Shown in pieces: positions 32,545-40,926 of a stretch of 64,000 nucleotides of DNA; within the stretch, counting starts at the first letter, position 1, and every line of letters starts with the position of its first letter. The translations under genes were made by a program, and so were the position numbers. Under the pieces are notes generated by a model. The model made no database searches. It was given only the letters and a program-made list of their open reading frames with translations, and had not been told where the DNA came from. This DNA comes from Holophagales bacterium (GTDB lineage Bacteria > Acidobacteriota > Thermoanaerobaculia > UBA5066), in assembly GCA_016719485.1 (NCBI GenBank), contig JADJZB010000028.1, positions 257,369-321,368 on the forward strand, written 5' to 3'.

Positions 32545-33432
32545 ATGAGCAAGGCCGCAAAGATCTCACGGGCATTTCGCGTCGAGAACGGCGGGAAGTT
32601 CCGCCTGAAGAACTTCGACCCGGGAGACACCGGGGGACTGAAGCTCGAGAAGGACCACGCTGCCGAGCTTCTCGACAAGGGTGTGGAAACCCTCGCCGCG
32701 CTCCAGGACAAGCTCTACGCCCAGGACAGGCGCGCCCTCCTCCTCGTCTTCCAGGCGATGGACGCTGCCGGCAAGGACGGCACGATCAAGCACGTCCTTT
32801 CGGGCGTGAACCCGCAGGGGTGCCAGGTCTATTCGTTCAAGGCCCCTTCGGCCGAGGAGCTCGACCACGACTTCCTCTGGCGGACGACGAAGTGCCTCCC
32901 GGAGCGGGGCCGGATCGGGATCTTCAACCGCTCCTACTACGAGGAAGTCCTCGTCGTGAAGGTCCACCCGCAGATCCTCGCCGGCCAGAAGCTCCCGCCC
33001 GAGGTCGTGTCGAAGCACGTCTGGCAGGAGCGCTACGAGGACATCGCCTCCTTCGAGCGATACCTCTCGCGCAACGGTGTCACCGTCGTGAAGTTCTTCC
33101 TGAACGTGTCGAAGAAGGAGCAGAAGAAGCGCTTCCTCGACCGCCTCGTGGAGCCCGACAAGAACTGGAAGTTCGCTCTGGGCGACGCCGCCGAGCGGAA
33201 GCACTGGGACTCCTACATGGAAGCCTACGAGGACGCCATCCGCGCCACCGCGACTCCCTGGGCGCCGTGGTACGTCGTCCCCGCGGACAACAAGTGGTTC
33301 ACGCGGCTCGCCGTCGCATCGGCGGTGATCGACGCGCTCGAGAGGATGGACCTCGCCTACCCGGAGGTCGACGAGGCGAAGAAGGCCGAGCTCGCGAAGG
33401 CGAGGGCCGAGCTCGAGGCCGAGAAAGGCTGA
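32545..33432 (+). CDS. Polyphosphate kinase 2 family phosphotransferase
   Basis: 295 aa. Uses polyphosphate to phosphorylate nucleotides in the cytoplasm. Walker A 'FQAMDAAGKDGTIKHVL' is near residue 72 and the Walker B region 'FNRSYYEEVLVVKVHP' near 127; the lid follows with 'KFFLNVSKKEQKKRFLDRL' and 'AYEDAIRATATPWAPWYV'. The FNRSYYEEVL form, with Asn where many members have Asp, is typical of the PPK2 group that can act on AMP as well as ADP (class III). A good site 'aggaggg' precedes the ATG. Length is normal for a single-domain PPK2. Confidence 0.93.
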   Translation: MSKAAKISRAFRVENGGKFRLKNFDPGDTGGLKLEKDHAAELLDKGVETLAALQDKLYAQDRRALLLVFQAMDAAGKDGTIKHVLSGVNPQGCQVYSFKAPSAEELDHDFLWRTTKCLPERGRIGIFNRSYYEEVLVVKVHPQILAGQKLPPEVVSKHVWQERYEDIASFERYLSRNGVTVVKFFLNVSKKEQKKRFLDRLVEPDKNWKFALGDAAERKHWDSYMEAYEDAIRATATPWAPWYVVPADNKWFTRLAVASAVIDALERMDLAYPEVDEAKKAELAKARAELEAEKG

Positions 33433-33441
33433 CGCCTCGTC

Positions 33442-34428
33442 CTACGAGTGGAGCTCGACGACGTCGCGGTCGGCCAGGACGTGCTGCCGGTCGACCTGCT
33501 GCCCGTCGAACTTCGCGTGCCCCCAGATCCGCGCGAAGCGCAGGGCCGCCGCGACGTCCTTGTGGACCCGCTCGGCCAGGTCGTGGACCGTGGCTCCCTC
33601 CGGCAGGACGAAAGGAGAGGCGAGGTCGGGCTTCTTCCCCGGCTCTTTCGCGAAGACGCGGACCCGCTTCAGCTCCCGGTAGAGGAGCGGCCGGAGCGCG
33701 TCGAGGCCCTGGCCCGAGAGAGCCGAAACCGGCAGGAACGGCAGGTCGTTCCCGATCGCCTCGCGGGCGATCTCGGCGAACGTCCCGTCGTCGAGGTCGC
33801 TCTTGTTGCCGAGGACGATCACGGGCCGCACCGCGAGGAAGGGCGGCGCGTCGGCCGGGACCGGCCTGACCCGCGGCCACACCCGCGAGCGCTCCAGGAG
33901 GTCGAGGAGGAGCTTCGCCGCCACCTCGCCGTCGTCGGCCGTCACGTCGAGGACGAGAAGGACGCCGTCCGCGTTGTGGACGAGGTTCGTGAGGTAGGGC
34001 TCCGTGTGCCCTTCGGCGACGGCGGGCGTGTCGACGAGCTGCACCTGCACTTCCTCGAACGGCATCATCCCGGGCTGCGGCGCCCGCGTCGTGAACGGGT
34101 ACTCCCCGATCTCCGGGTGCGCGTGCGTGAGCGCCGCCAGGAGCGACGACTTGCCCGCGTTCGGCTCGCCGAGGAGGACCCACTGCCCCGCCCCCTCGCG
34201 CTTCACGTGCCCCGGGTCGGCCCGGCGCCCGCCGTGCGCGGCGTGGTCGACCTCGGCCTCCAGCTTGGCGAGGCGCTTCTTCAGGTCGGCGTAGAGCTTC
34301 TCGGTCCCCTTGTGCTTCGGGAGGAGGGCGATCATCTCGCGCAGCGCCGCGAGCTTGTCGTCGTGCGAGGACGCCGCCTTGAACCTCTCCTCCGCATCGT
34401 GGTACGGCGGCGTCAGGTTCGCAGTCAC
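33442..34428 (-). CDS. Obg/DRG-family GTPase with TGS domain
   Basis: 328-aa GTPase. G1 'GEPNAGKSSLLAALT' near residue 75, 'GEYPFTTRAPQPGMM' (G2, the Obg/DRG FTT motif), G3 'DTPAV', G4 'GNKSDLDD' and a C-terminal TGS domain ending 'ADRDVVELHS'. The N-terminus is a helical pair ('DKLAALREMIALLPKHKGTEK'), as in archaeal/eukaryotic DRG proteins rather than the glycine-rich domain of ObgE. It starts at the GTG 34428, nearly head to head with the Gcr-like gene. The role is probably ribosome-associated. Confidence 0.9.
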   Translation of the reverse strand: MTANLTPPYHDAEERFKAASSHDDKLAALREMIALLPKHKGTEKLYADLKKRLAKLEAEVDHAAHGGRRADPGHVKREGAGQWVLLGEPNAGKSSLLAALTHAHPEIGEYPFTTRAPQPGMMPFEEVQVQLVDTPAVAEGHTEPYLTNLVHNADGVLLVLDVTADDGEVAAKLLLDLLERSRVWPRVRPVPADAPPFLAVRPVIVLGNKSDLDDGTFAEIAREAIGNDLPFLPVSALSGQGLDALRPLLYRELKRVRVFAKEPGKKPDLASPFVLPEGATVHDLAERVHKDVAAALRFARIWGHAKFDGQQVDRQHVLADRDVVELHS

Positions 34429-36331
34429 GGAAGAATCGATCCTCGCTGCCCTCGAAACGTCACCCGAGAACCGGGACCGTTTCCTGGGCTCCCTGTCGGC
34501 GCTGCTCGCCGAGACCGACGGGACGGCCCTCTTCGGGGAGGTCGGGATTCCGAGCGACCGGGGTTTCGTCGCCGAGCTCGGCGAGCGGATCTCCGCCCGG
34601 CTCATCCCCTCTCCTCGCGACGCCCACGACCTCGCGGCCTTCGTCCCGCGCCTCTTCTCGAGTCGGGGACGAGGTCGAGACGTTCTGCGGCCTCCCGCTC
34701 TCCGACGTCCACGGTTTCGTCCGGCTCCTCCAGGGAGGCCTGACGACGGAGGCGGTGGCGGCCGTGTCCCGCGGTTTCGCCGACGGTTTCCGGATCCTGC
34801 TGAGCCGGATACAGGCGCAGGGCCTCTCGCGCGACCTGCGCGTCCGCTCCACGCCGGGACCGGTCTACGCCTCGCCGTTCCACCGCATCCTCCGGTCGGG
34901 CGACGCACTCCTCGACGCCTGGATCGGCGGCCGGGAGACCGCCCAGGCGTTGCAGGCCTTCAACAAGGACTCGGGGGACTGCCGCAAGGAAGTCCGGCTC
35001 ATCCAGCGCCACCTCGAGGACGCCGGCGTCAGCGTCGACGTCGTCTTCGGGCTCCAGGTGATCGACCGTTGCCTGACCCGGACCGCGCTCATGGCGGACG
35101 TGATGGAGGGCGGCGACGGACCCGAGCGTTCGAGGGCGCTCCACCGCCTGCTGTCGCGCCTCGTCCAGCTCGCCCACGAGGACAAGAGTGTCTTCCACCT
35201 CGTCCGCTGGAACCTCCACCTCCTCGACAGGAAGATCGTCGACCGGACGGGGAAGACCGGAGAGCACTACGTCGCGACCACGCCTTCGGAGTACCGGCAC
35301 ATCTGGCTGGCCGCGGCGGGAGGCGGAGCGCTCACCGTCCTCACGGCAGCCTTCAAGATGCTCGTCCACGAGTGGCACCTCGCCGCGTTCCCGGAGAGCT
35401 TTCTCTACGGCCTGAACTACGCCGTCAGCTTCCTGCTGATGCAGGCCTTCGGCCTCGTCCTCGCCACGAAACAGCCGGCGATGACCGCCGCGGCCCTCGC
35501 GCAGATCATGCGCGAGGCGAAGGGAGAGGACCGCGAGGAGAGGATCGCCGGCTTCTTCGCCCGGCTCACGAGCTCCCAGCTCGCGGCCGCTGTCTCGAAC
35601 GTGGCGACCGTCGGCGTCGGCGCGGCCGTGTTCGTCGGCGGGTGGCTGCTCCTCGCGGGACGTCCCTGGGTCGACGAGAAGACCGCCCGGGACACGTTCC
35701 TCGTCCTCAGCCCGCTCGACAGCGGGACGATCTTCTTCGCTGCTCTCACCGGCGTCCTGCTCTGGATGGGAAGCCTCGCGGGCGGCTGGTTCGAGAACTG
35801 GTCGACGTACCACCGGCTTCCCGAGGGGATCGCCCGACACCCTCTCGGCAGGGTTTTCGGTCCCGAGAGGATGAAGCGCCTCGCCGACGGCCTCGCGAGG
35901 AACGCATCCGGGTGGCCACGAACGTCGCGCTCGGGTTCCTCCTCGGCTTCGCGCCGGCCGTCGGCCGCTTCTTCGGCATCCCGTTCGACGTCCGCCACGT
36001 CACGCTCTCGACCGGGCAGCTCGCGCTCGCCGCGTCGAGCCTCGGCGAGAGGTGGTTCGACGACGGGGCGTTCCTGCGCGGTCTCGCCGGGATCGGGGTC
36101 ATGTTCGTCCTGAACCTCTCGGTCGCGTTCTCGCTCTCGCTGATGAATGCGGCGCGGGCGTACGAGATGCCGTCGGGTGAGCTGGGCGGAGTCCTGAGGC
36201 ACGTCTTCAAGCGGGCGCTGAGCCGCCCGTTCGACTTCGTCCGTCCGCCACGGCGGTCGGCCCCGAGGTGTCAGTCCCGCCTGTCCACCCCTGCCCGAAA
36301 AGCAGTCATAAAACATTACAGGTGCAAATAG
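34424..36331 (+). CDS. Gcr-family ('site-specific recombinase') membrane protein, two apparent frameshifts
   Basis: About 630 aa read across three frame segments: 34424-34660, 34660-35915 and 35915-36331. The first junction is near 'cttctcgagtcggggac'. The second is a missing G at 'gcatccgggtggcc', which should read 'gcatccggggtggcc' to continue 'ARNASGVATNVALGFLLGF'. The middle and end match the Gcr family by 'WFENWSTYHRLPEGI' and 'FGIPFDVRHVTLSTGQLALAA', with about four membrane helices. The family name comes from a Neisseria gene; nothing in it resembles a recombinase active site, so a membrane role is more likely. No ATG or GTG is seen at the 5' end (a TTG at 34379 is possible). Confidence 0.7.
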   Translation, partial: VTEESILAALETSPENRDRFLGSLSALLAETDGTALFGEVGIPSDRGFVAELGERISARLIPSPRDAHDLAAFVPRLFSSRGRGRDVLRPPALRRPRFRPAPPGRPDDGGGGGRVPRFRRRFPDPAEPDTGAGPLARPARPLHAGTGLRLAVPPHPPVGRRTPRRLDRRPGDRPGVAGLQQGLGGLPQGSPAHPAPPRGRRRQRRRRLRAPGDRPLPDPDRAHGGRDGGRRRTRAFEGAPPPAVAPRPARPRGQECLPPRPLEPPPPRQEDRRPDGEDRRALRRDHAFGVPAHLAGRGGRRSAHRPHGSLQDARPRVAPRRVPGELSLRPELRRQLPADAGLRPRPRHETAGDDRRGPRADHARGEGRGPRGEDRRLLRPAHELPARGRCLERGDRRRRRGRVRRRVAAPRGTSLGRREDRPGHVPRPQPARQRDDLLRCSHRRPALDGKPRGRLVRELVDVPPASRGDRPTPSRQGFRSREDEAPRRRPREERIRVATNVALGFLLGFAPAVGRFFGIPFDVRHVTLSTGQLALAASSLGERWFDDGAFLRGLAGIGVMFVLNLSVAFSLSLMNAARAYEMPSGELGGVLRHVFKRALSRPFDFVRPPRRSAPRCQSRLSTPARKAVIKHYRCK

Positions 36332-36343
36332 ATAAGATTGTTC

Positions 36344-36370
36344 GTGACAGGGCTATCACAAATATATAAT
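36344..36370 (+). promoter_or_regulatory. Promoter of the GntR gene
   Basis: A perfect -10 'tataat' (36365-36370) with a 5/6 match to -35 ('gtgaca', 36344-36349) at a short 15-bp spacing, inside the most AT-rich 80 bases of the window. The gene's ATG is only 12 bases past the -10, leaving almost no leader. Confidence 0.6.
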
Positions 36371-36382
36371 GTAAATAACATC

Positions 36383-37069
36383 ATGCAGGGCCGAACCGGC
36401 ACCGAGCATCACCGACAGCTTCGGCAGTGGGTCGCGGACCGCCTGCGGTCCGAGATTCTCGAGGGCCGCCGCCGTCCCGGCGACTGGCTTCGCCAGGAGA
36501 GCGTGGCTCGCGAAGAAGGCGTCTCCCAGACGCCCGTGCGCGAGGCCCTCAAGCAGCTCGTGTCCGAGGGACTCCTCGAGCACGTGCCTTACCGGGGCAT
36601 CCGCGTCGTCACCCTCTCCGTCGAGGACGCCGAGGATCTCTACGCGAGCCGAGCCGTCCTCGAGCCGATGGCGGCCCGCCACGCCGCCGCGGAGATCTCG
36701 CCCGAGGAGCTGAAGGAGCTCACCTCGCTCCACCACCGGATGCTCGCGTGCGAGGTGCCGGCGCGCCTGAAGGAGTATCGCGACCTGAACCGGCGCTTCC
36801 ACGAGACGATCATCTCGGCTTCGCGACGCCCGTTCCTGATGCGGACGCTGGGGCACCTCTGGTCGGCCTTCCCCACGATGCTCTGGAGCAACGTCCCGAA
36901 GATCGCCGTCAGCTCGCTTCCCGAGCGGGAGGAGCCCGATGCCGAGGAGCACGCCGAGATCGTCGCCTCGCTGGCGGCGCACGATCCCGAAAGGGCCGCC
37001 GAAGCCGTGAAGCGCCACGTCGAGGCGGCGGGAGAGACGCTCGTCGCCGCCATGAGAAGCGTTCCATGA
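36383..37069 (+). CDS. GntR-family transcriptional regulator (FadR/FCD subfamily)
   Basis: 228-aa DNA-binding repressor/activator. The N-terminal winged helix reads 'LRSEILEGRRRPGDWLRQES' and 'EGVSQTPVREALKQLVSEGL'; residues about 90-220 are an all-helical FCD ligand domain with metal-type ligands in 'DLNRRFHETII' and 'EEHAEIVASL' and 'KRHVEAAG'. FCD regulators respond to organic or sugar acids. I chose the ATG at 36383; in-frame codons upstream lie in the promoter. It sits 113 bases before the Oar-like receptor and may control it. Confidence 0.92.
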   Translation: MQGRTGTEHHRQLRQWVADRLRSEILEGRRRPGDWLRQESVAREEGVSQTPVREALKQLVSEGLLEHVPYRGIRVVTLSVEDAEDLYASRAVLEPMAARHAAAEISPEELKELTSLHHRMLACEVPARLKEYRDLNRRFHETIISASRRPFLMRTLGHLWSAFPTMLWSNVPKIAVSSLPEREEPDAEEHAEIVASLAAHDPERAAEAVKRHVEAAGETLVAAMRSVP

Positions 37070-37182
37070 AACACCTGACGCAGACCTCGGAGTGTGCCCT
37101 GCGCCGGGATTCGATCGAACAGAAACACGAGTCTGGCCACGGGTCCTCGGGCGCCGCCCGACCCCGGGAAGGAGGAGGAGTC

Positions 37183-39942
37183 ATGCCACGGAAGCTTTCG
37201 ATGGTCGTAGGGGCCGCACTGATCCTGTTGCTCGGGTTCTCGGGGGTCGCGAATGCCCAGGGGTCCGTGACCGGCAGCGTCCAGGGAACCGTCAAGGACG
37301 CCGAAGGCGGGGTCCTGCCCGGAACCCTCGTCACGGCCACCTCGACCGCCCTCGTCAAGGGCCGCATGTCGACGACCGCCGACGCCCGCGGGGGATGGCG
37401 TTTCCCCGCGCTGCCTCCCGGCAGCTACGCGTTCGAGGCCGAGCTCCAGGGCTTCAGGAAAGCCCGGCGCGACGGTATCCGCGTGAGCCTCGGCCAGTCG
37501 ATGGCCATCGACCTCGTCCTCTCGCTCTCGTCCGTCGCAGCCGAGGCCGTCGTCACGGCCGAGGCACCGATGGTCAGCGTCGTCGAGAACAAGGTCGCGA
37601 CGAGCTTCGGCGGCGACTTCATCAACAAGCAGGCGGTCCCGCGCAACTACTACCAGGTGCTCTCGGCCGCTCCGGGTGTCAACGTCGACACGTCGGCGTC
37701 GCCCGACAGCAGCAGCATGCTCGCGTACGGCGGCACCACCTCGAACCAGAACGCCTTCACGCTCGACGGCGTCAACGTCGGGGACGCGGCGAGCGGCAAC
37801 TACTGGCTCCTTCCCAGCATCCAGTGGATGGAGGAGATCCAGGTCGCCGGTCTCGGCGCGAGCGCGGAATACGGCGGCTACACCGGCGCCGTCGTCAACG
37901 GCGTCACGAAGTCGGGCGGCAACACGTTCAAGGGGACGCTCGAGGCCTACTACCAGCCCGATTCGTTCGTCTCCGACAACTCGCCCGAGAACGACGAAGA
38001 CGAGACGTTCACCTTCGAGGACTACGCCCTCAGCCTCGGCGGACCGGTCGTCAAGGACAAGCTCTGGTTCTTCGCCAGCGCCGAGTACTGGCACCAGGAA
38101 ACGACGCCCGTCGGCGCCCGGGACACCTCGGACCGCAAGGTCCCGCGCTTCCTCGGAAAGCTCACCTACCAGCTGGGCGAGGGCAACCGGATCTTCGCGA
38201 TGGGAGAGTACGACCACGTCAAGAACGACCGGCGCGGCATCGACGCCTTCACGTTCCCCGAGGCGGCGCCCAACCAGGACGGACCGAACGCCACCTTCGC
38301 CGTGAACTGGGAGTCGATCCTCTCCTCGGCGAGCTTCCTCAACGTGAAGGTCACCGGCTACGACGGCAACGACGACTTCCTCGGCTCCGCCGGGTTCGCG
38401 ACGCCCGGCCACGACGACGCCTACGGCGATACCGGGTACGCGCTGGTGAACTCCAAGATCCAGGAGCTGAACCACCGCCACCGGGTGACGGGCGACGCCA
38501 ACTGGAGCCTCTTCAAGGACGGCCTCTTCGGCGACAGCGACGCCCACTCGTTCAAGTTCGGCATCCTGTACGAGAAGTCCTCCACGACGGACGAGTGGCG
38601 CCGCAACGGCGGGTACACCTACTACGACGACTCGACGCTCTGCCCCGGGGACACCGAGGAAGCGCAGATCGCCAACTACCTCCGGGACCCATCCTGCGGC
38701 TGGTACGAGCGCTCCACGGGCTACGGCGAGTACGAGGTCCACGCGGAGCAGACGGGCTTCGTCGCCTACGCCCAGGACTCGCTGCGGATCAACCGCTTCA
38801 CGGTGAATCTCGGCCTTCGCTACACGAACTACAAGGGCGGCTGGCGCGAAGGCTTCGGCAACCCCGACGTCTACGAAGCCGACTTCGTCGATCCGCGCGT
38901 CGGGTTCGCGTGGGACGTCCTCGGGAACGCCAAGCTCGCCGTCAAGGCGCACTGGGGCCGCTACCACTCCTCCATGTACACCTACCTCTTCGACCGCGAG
39001 GCGTCCGGCGGAGCCGCGGTGCCGGACGGCGACTGCTACTGGGACGGCTCGACGTGGGGCGACTGCAGCGAGGCCGTGCCGGACTCGGCCACGATGGGGA
39101 CCATCGACCACCCGTACGTGGACGAGGCGCTCCTCACGATCGAGCACCAGCTCGGCAGGGACATGTCCATCGGCGCCGACTACGTCAACCGGCGCTTCCG
39201 CAACCTGATGGGAATGGTCAACACGAACGACGACTACGAGCGCGTGACCGGCATCCCGAACCCGATCGCCGGGGGCGAGCTCGAGGTGTGGAGCCTCAAC
39301 GGCGACCCGGTCTGGTCGCTTTCGACCGACAACCCCGGGGAGCGGGACTACGACTCCTTCGTCGTCCGGTTCGACAAGCGCTACAGCCGCGGCTGGCAGC
39401 TCCGCTCCTCGCTCGTCTGGACCGACCTCAAGGGGAACGTCCTCAAGAACAACGGATACGCCCCCGAGCTCGAGGACCGGAACGGCCTCGTGAACGCCTA
39501 CGGCAACATGGACTCGTCCTTCAACGAGTGGGAGTTCAAGGTCTCCGGCGCCGTCGACCTGCCCCTCAACTTCACCGCGAGCGGCCAGTACACCTACCTC
39601 ACCGGCATGTACTGGACGCCCTACGGCAACGTCCGCCGCTACCTCGACGGCAACTCCGCCTCGGGCCGCTACATCTTCCTGACGGAGCGCGGCTCGGAGC
39701 AGCTCGAAGCCCGGAACATCCTCGATCTTCGCCTCGCCTGGGGGATGAAGATCGCAGGCGACACCCGCCTCGACCTCTCCCTCGAGTGCTTCAACGTCCT
39801 GAACACCGGGGAGGCTCTCACCCTGGACGACTACTACGGCGAGTACCGCAGCGGCACGTGGCGTCCGAACGCCACGTACGGCGCGGCCCTCAGCATCGAG
39901 ACCCCGCGCCAGCTCCGGCTCGGCGCCCGCTTCAGCTTCTAG
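37183..39942 (+). CDS. TonB-dependent receptor with carboxypeptidase-like N-domain (Oar-like)
   Basis: 919-aa outer-membrane receptor. After the signal peptide (1-25) comes a carboxypeptidase-regulatory-like beta-sandwich ('GSVQGTVKDAEGGVLPGTLVT', 'FPALPPGSYAFEAELQGF'), then the plug ('YYQVLSAAPGVNVDTSAS') and a long barrel ending 'RQLRLGARFSF'. This architecture is greatly expanded in Acidobacteriota and Bacteroidetes, where it takes up sugars, peptides or proteins. The ligand is unknown. A strong 'ggaggaggag' site precedes the ATG and a textbook terminator follows. The GntR regulator just upstream suggests control by a sugar-acid-like signal. Confidence 0.92.
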   Translation: MPRKLSMVVGAALILLLGFSGVANAQGSVTGSVQGTVKDAEGGVLPGTLVTATSTALVKGRMSTTADARGGWRFPALPPGSYAFEAELQGFRKARRDGIRVSLGQSMAIDLVLSLSSVAAEAVVTAEAPMVSVVENKVATSFGGDFINKQAVPRNYYQVLSAAPGVNVDTSASPDSSSMLAYGGTTSNQNAFTLDGVNVGDAASGNYWLLPSIQWMEEIQVAGLGASAEYGGYTGAVVNGVTKSGGNTFKGTLEAYYQPDSFVSDNSPENDEDETFTFEDYALSLGGPVVKDKLWFFASAEYWHQETTPVGARDTSDRKVPRFLGKLTYQLGEGNRIFAMGEYDHVKNDRRGIDAFTFPEAAPNQDGPNATFAVNWESILSSASFLNVKVTGYDGNDDFLGSAGFATPGHDDAYGDTGYALVNSKIQELNHRHRVTGDANWSLFKDGLFGDSDAHSFKFGILYEKSSTTDEWRRNGGYTYYDDSTLCPGDTEEAQIANYLRDPSCGWYERSTGYGEYEVHAEQTGFVAYAQDSLRINRFTVNLGLRYTNYKGGWREGFGNPDVYEADFVDPRVGFAWDVLGNAKLAVKAHWGRYHSSMYTYLFDREASGGAAVPDGDCYWDGSTWGDCSEAVPDSATMGTIDHPYVDEALLTIEHQLGRDMSIGADYVNRRFRNLMGMVNTNDDYERVTGIPNPIAGGELEVWSLNGDPVWSLSTDNPGERDYDSFVVRFDKRYSRGWQLRSSLVWTDLKGNVLKNNGYAPELEDRNGLVNAYGNMDSSFNEWEFKVSGAVDLPLNFTASGQYTYLTGMYWTPYGNVRRYLDGNSASGRYIFLTERGSEQLEARNILDLRLAWGMKIAGDTRLDLSLECFNVLNTGEALTLDDYYGEYRSGTWRPNATYGAALSIETPRQLRLGARFSF

Positions 39943-39967
39943 CTCCTTCCTCCTCCTTGCGATTCGC

Positions 39968-39997
39968 CGGGGCGGCCCGTGGCCGCCCCGCCTTTTT
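39968..39997 (+). terminator. Rho-independent terminator after the Oar-like receptor
   Basis: Stem of 10 bp (39968-39977 with 39981-39990, arms 'cggggcggcc' and 'ggccgccccg'), loop 'cgt', then 'cc' and five T's. Located 26 bases after the stop. Confidence 0.9.
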
Positions 39998-40056
39998 CTT
40001 CGGCGCGGCCGTCCGTCCCGCGCCGGCGAGTCCCGCCCGGCGGCCGAGGTATCCGG

Positions 40057-40926
40057 ATGACACGTTCCCGCCTCCTCCTCTCGCTCGCCCTCCTCGCCGC
40101 ACTTTCCTCCGCCGCCCTCGGCGGCGACGCGCCGGCGAAGGGGCACCTCGTCCTCATCGGCGGCGGCGACAAGCCTCCCGAAGTGATGCGGAAGTTCGTC
40201 GAGCTGGCGGGCGGCAAGGACGCCCCGATCGTCATGATCCCGACGGCCTCCTCCGAGCCCGACGCCGCCTCGTATTACGAGAAGCTCTTCCGCGAGGAGC
40301 ACGGCTGCACGAACGCCGTCTCCCTCGACATCCGGAAGAAGGCCGACGCCCAGCGCGCCGACTGGACCGACCTCGCGAGGAAGGCCCGGGGCATCTTCTT
40401 CGGCGGCGGCGACCAGATCCGGATCACGAACGCCCTTCTCGGCACGCCCGTGGGCGACGCGATCGCCGCCGCGTTCGCCTCCGGGGCCGTCGTCGGCGGG
40501 ACCTCCGCCGGCACCGCCTGCCAGAGCGAGCGGATGATCACCGGCGAGGGAAACTTCTCCCAGGTCGCCACGCGCAGCGTCGAGCTCTGGACCGGGCTCG
40601 GCTTCCTCCCCCCCGGCGTCGTCGTCGACCAGCACTTCATCAGGCGCCAGCGCCAGAACCGGCTCCTCTCCGTGATCCTCGAGAACCCGGACCTCCTCGG
40701 CGTCGGCGTCGACGAGGAGACCGCGATCTGGGTCCGCCCGGACGGCACGTTCCAGGTCCTCGGCCGCAGCGGCGTCATGGTCTTCGACGCACAGGGCGGT
40801 CGGGTCTCCCGCAAGCCTCGCGACACGGGCCAGGACCTCCTCGGCGTCCACGCCCTGAAGCTCCACCTCCTCCTCCCCGGCGAAACCTACGACCTCTTCA
40901 CCAGAACCGTCGGAGGCGCCCGATGA
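40057..40926 (+). CDS. Secreted cyanophycinase (peptidase S51)
   Basis: 289-aa serine peptidase that cleaves cyanophycin (multi-L-arginyl-poly-L-aspartate) to beta-Asp-Arg. The N-terminus 'MTRSRLLLSLALLAALSSAALGG' is a signal peptide, so the enzyme is exported. Motifs: 'LIGGGDKPPEVM', 'GIFFGGGDQIRI', nucleophile in 'GGTSAGTACQSE' and 'VVDQHFIRRQRQNRL'. No cyanophycin synthetase is in the window, so it probably digests polymer from other cells or acts on another beta-linked Asp peptide. The stop overlaps the ATG of the CapA-like gene (ATGA), so the two work together. Confidence 0.9.
   Translation: MTRSRLLLSLALLAALSSAALGGDAPAKGHLVLIGGGDKPPEVMRKFVELAGGKDAPIVMIPTASSEPDAASYYEKLFREEHGCTNAVSLDIRKKADAQRADWTDLARKARGIFFGGGDQIRITNALLGTPVGDAIAAAFASGAVVGGTSAGTACQSERMITGEGNFSQVATRSVELWTGLGFLPPGVVVDQHFIRRQRQNRLLSVILENPDLLGVGVDEETAIWVRPDGTFQVLGRSGVMVFDAQGGRVSRKPRDTGQDLLGVHALKLHLLLPGETYDLFTRTVGGAR

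Noticed and set aside
34424..36331. Mobile element integrase ('site-specific recombinase')
   Set aside because: The protein has membrane helices and no catalytic Ser or Tyr recombinase motif; the name is historical.
36640..40866. A 1408-codon open frame on the minus strand opposite the GntR and Oar-like genes
   Set aside because: It lies entirely opposite well-supported genes, its translation is rich in Val/Arg/Gly/Ala/Asp without domains, and such frames are expected from high GC at third codon positions.
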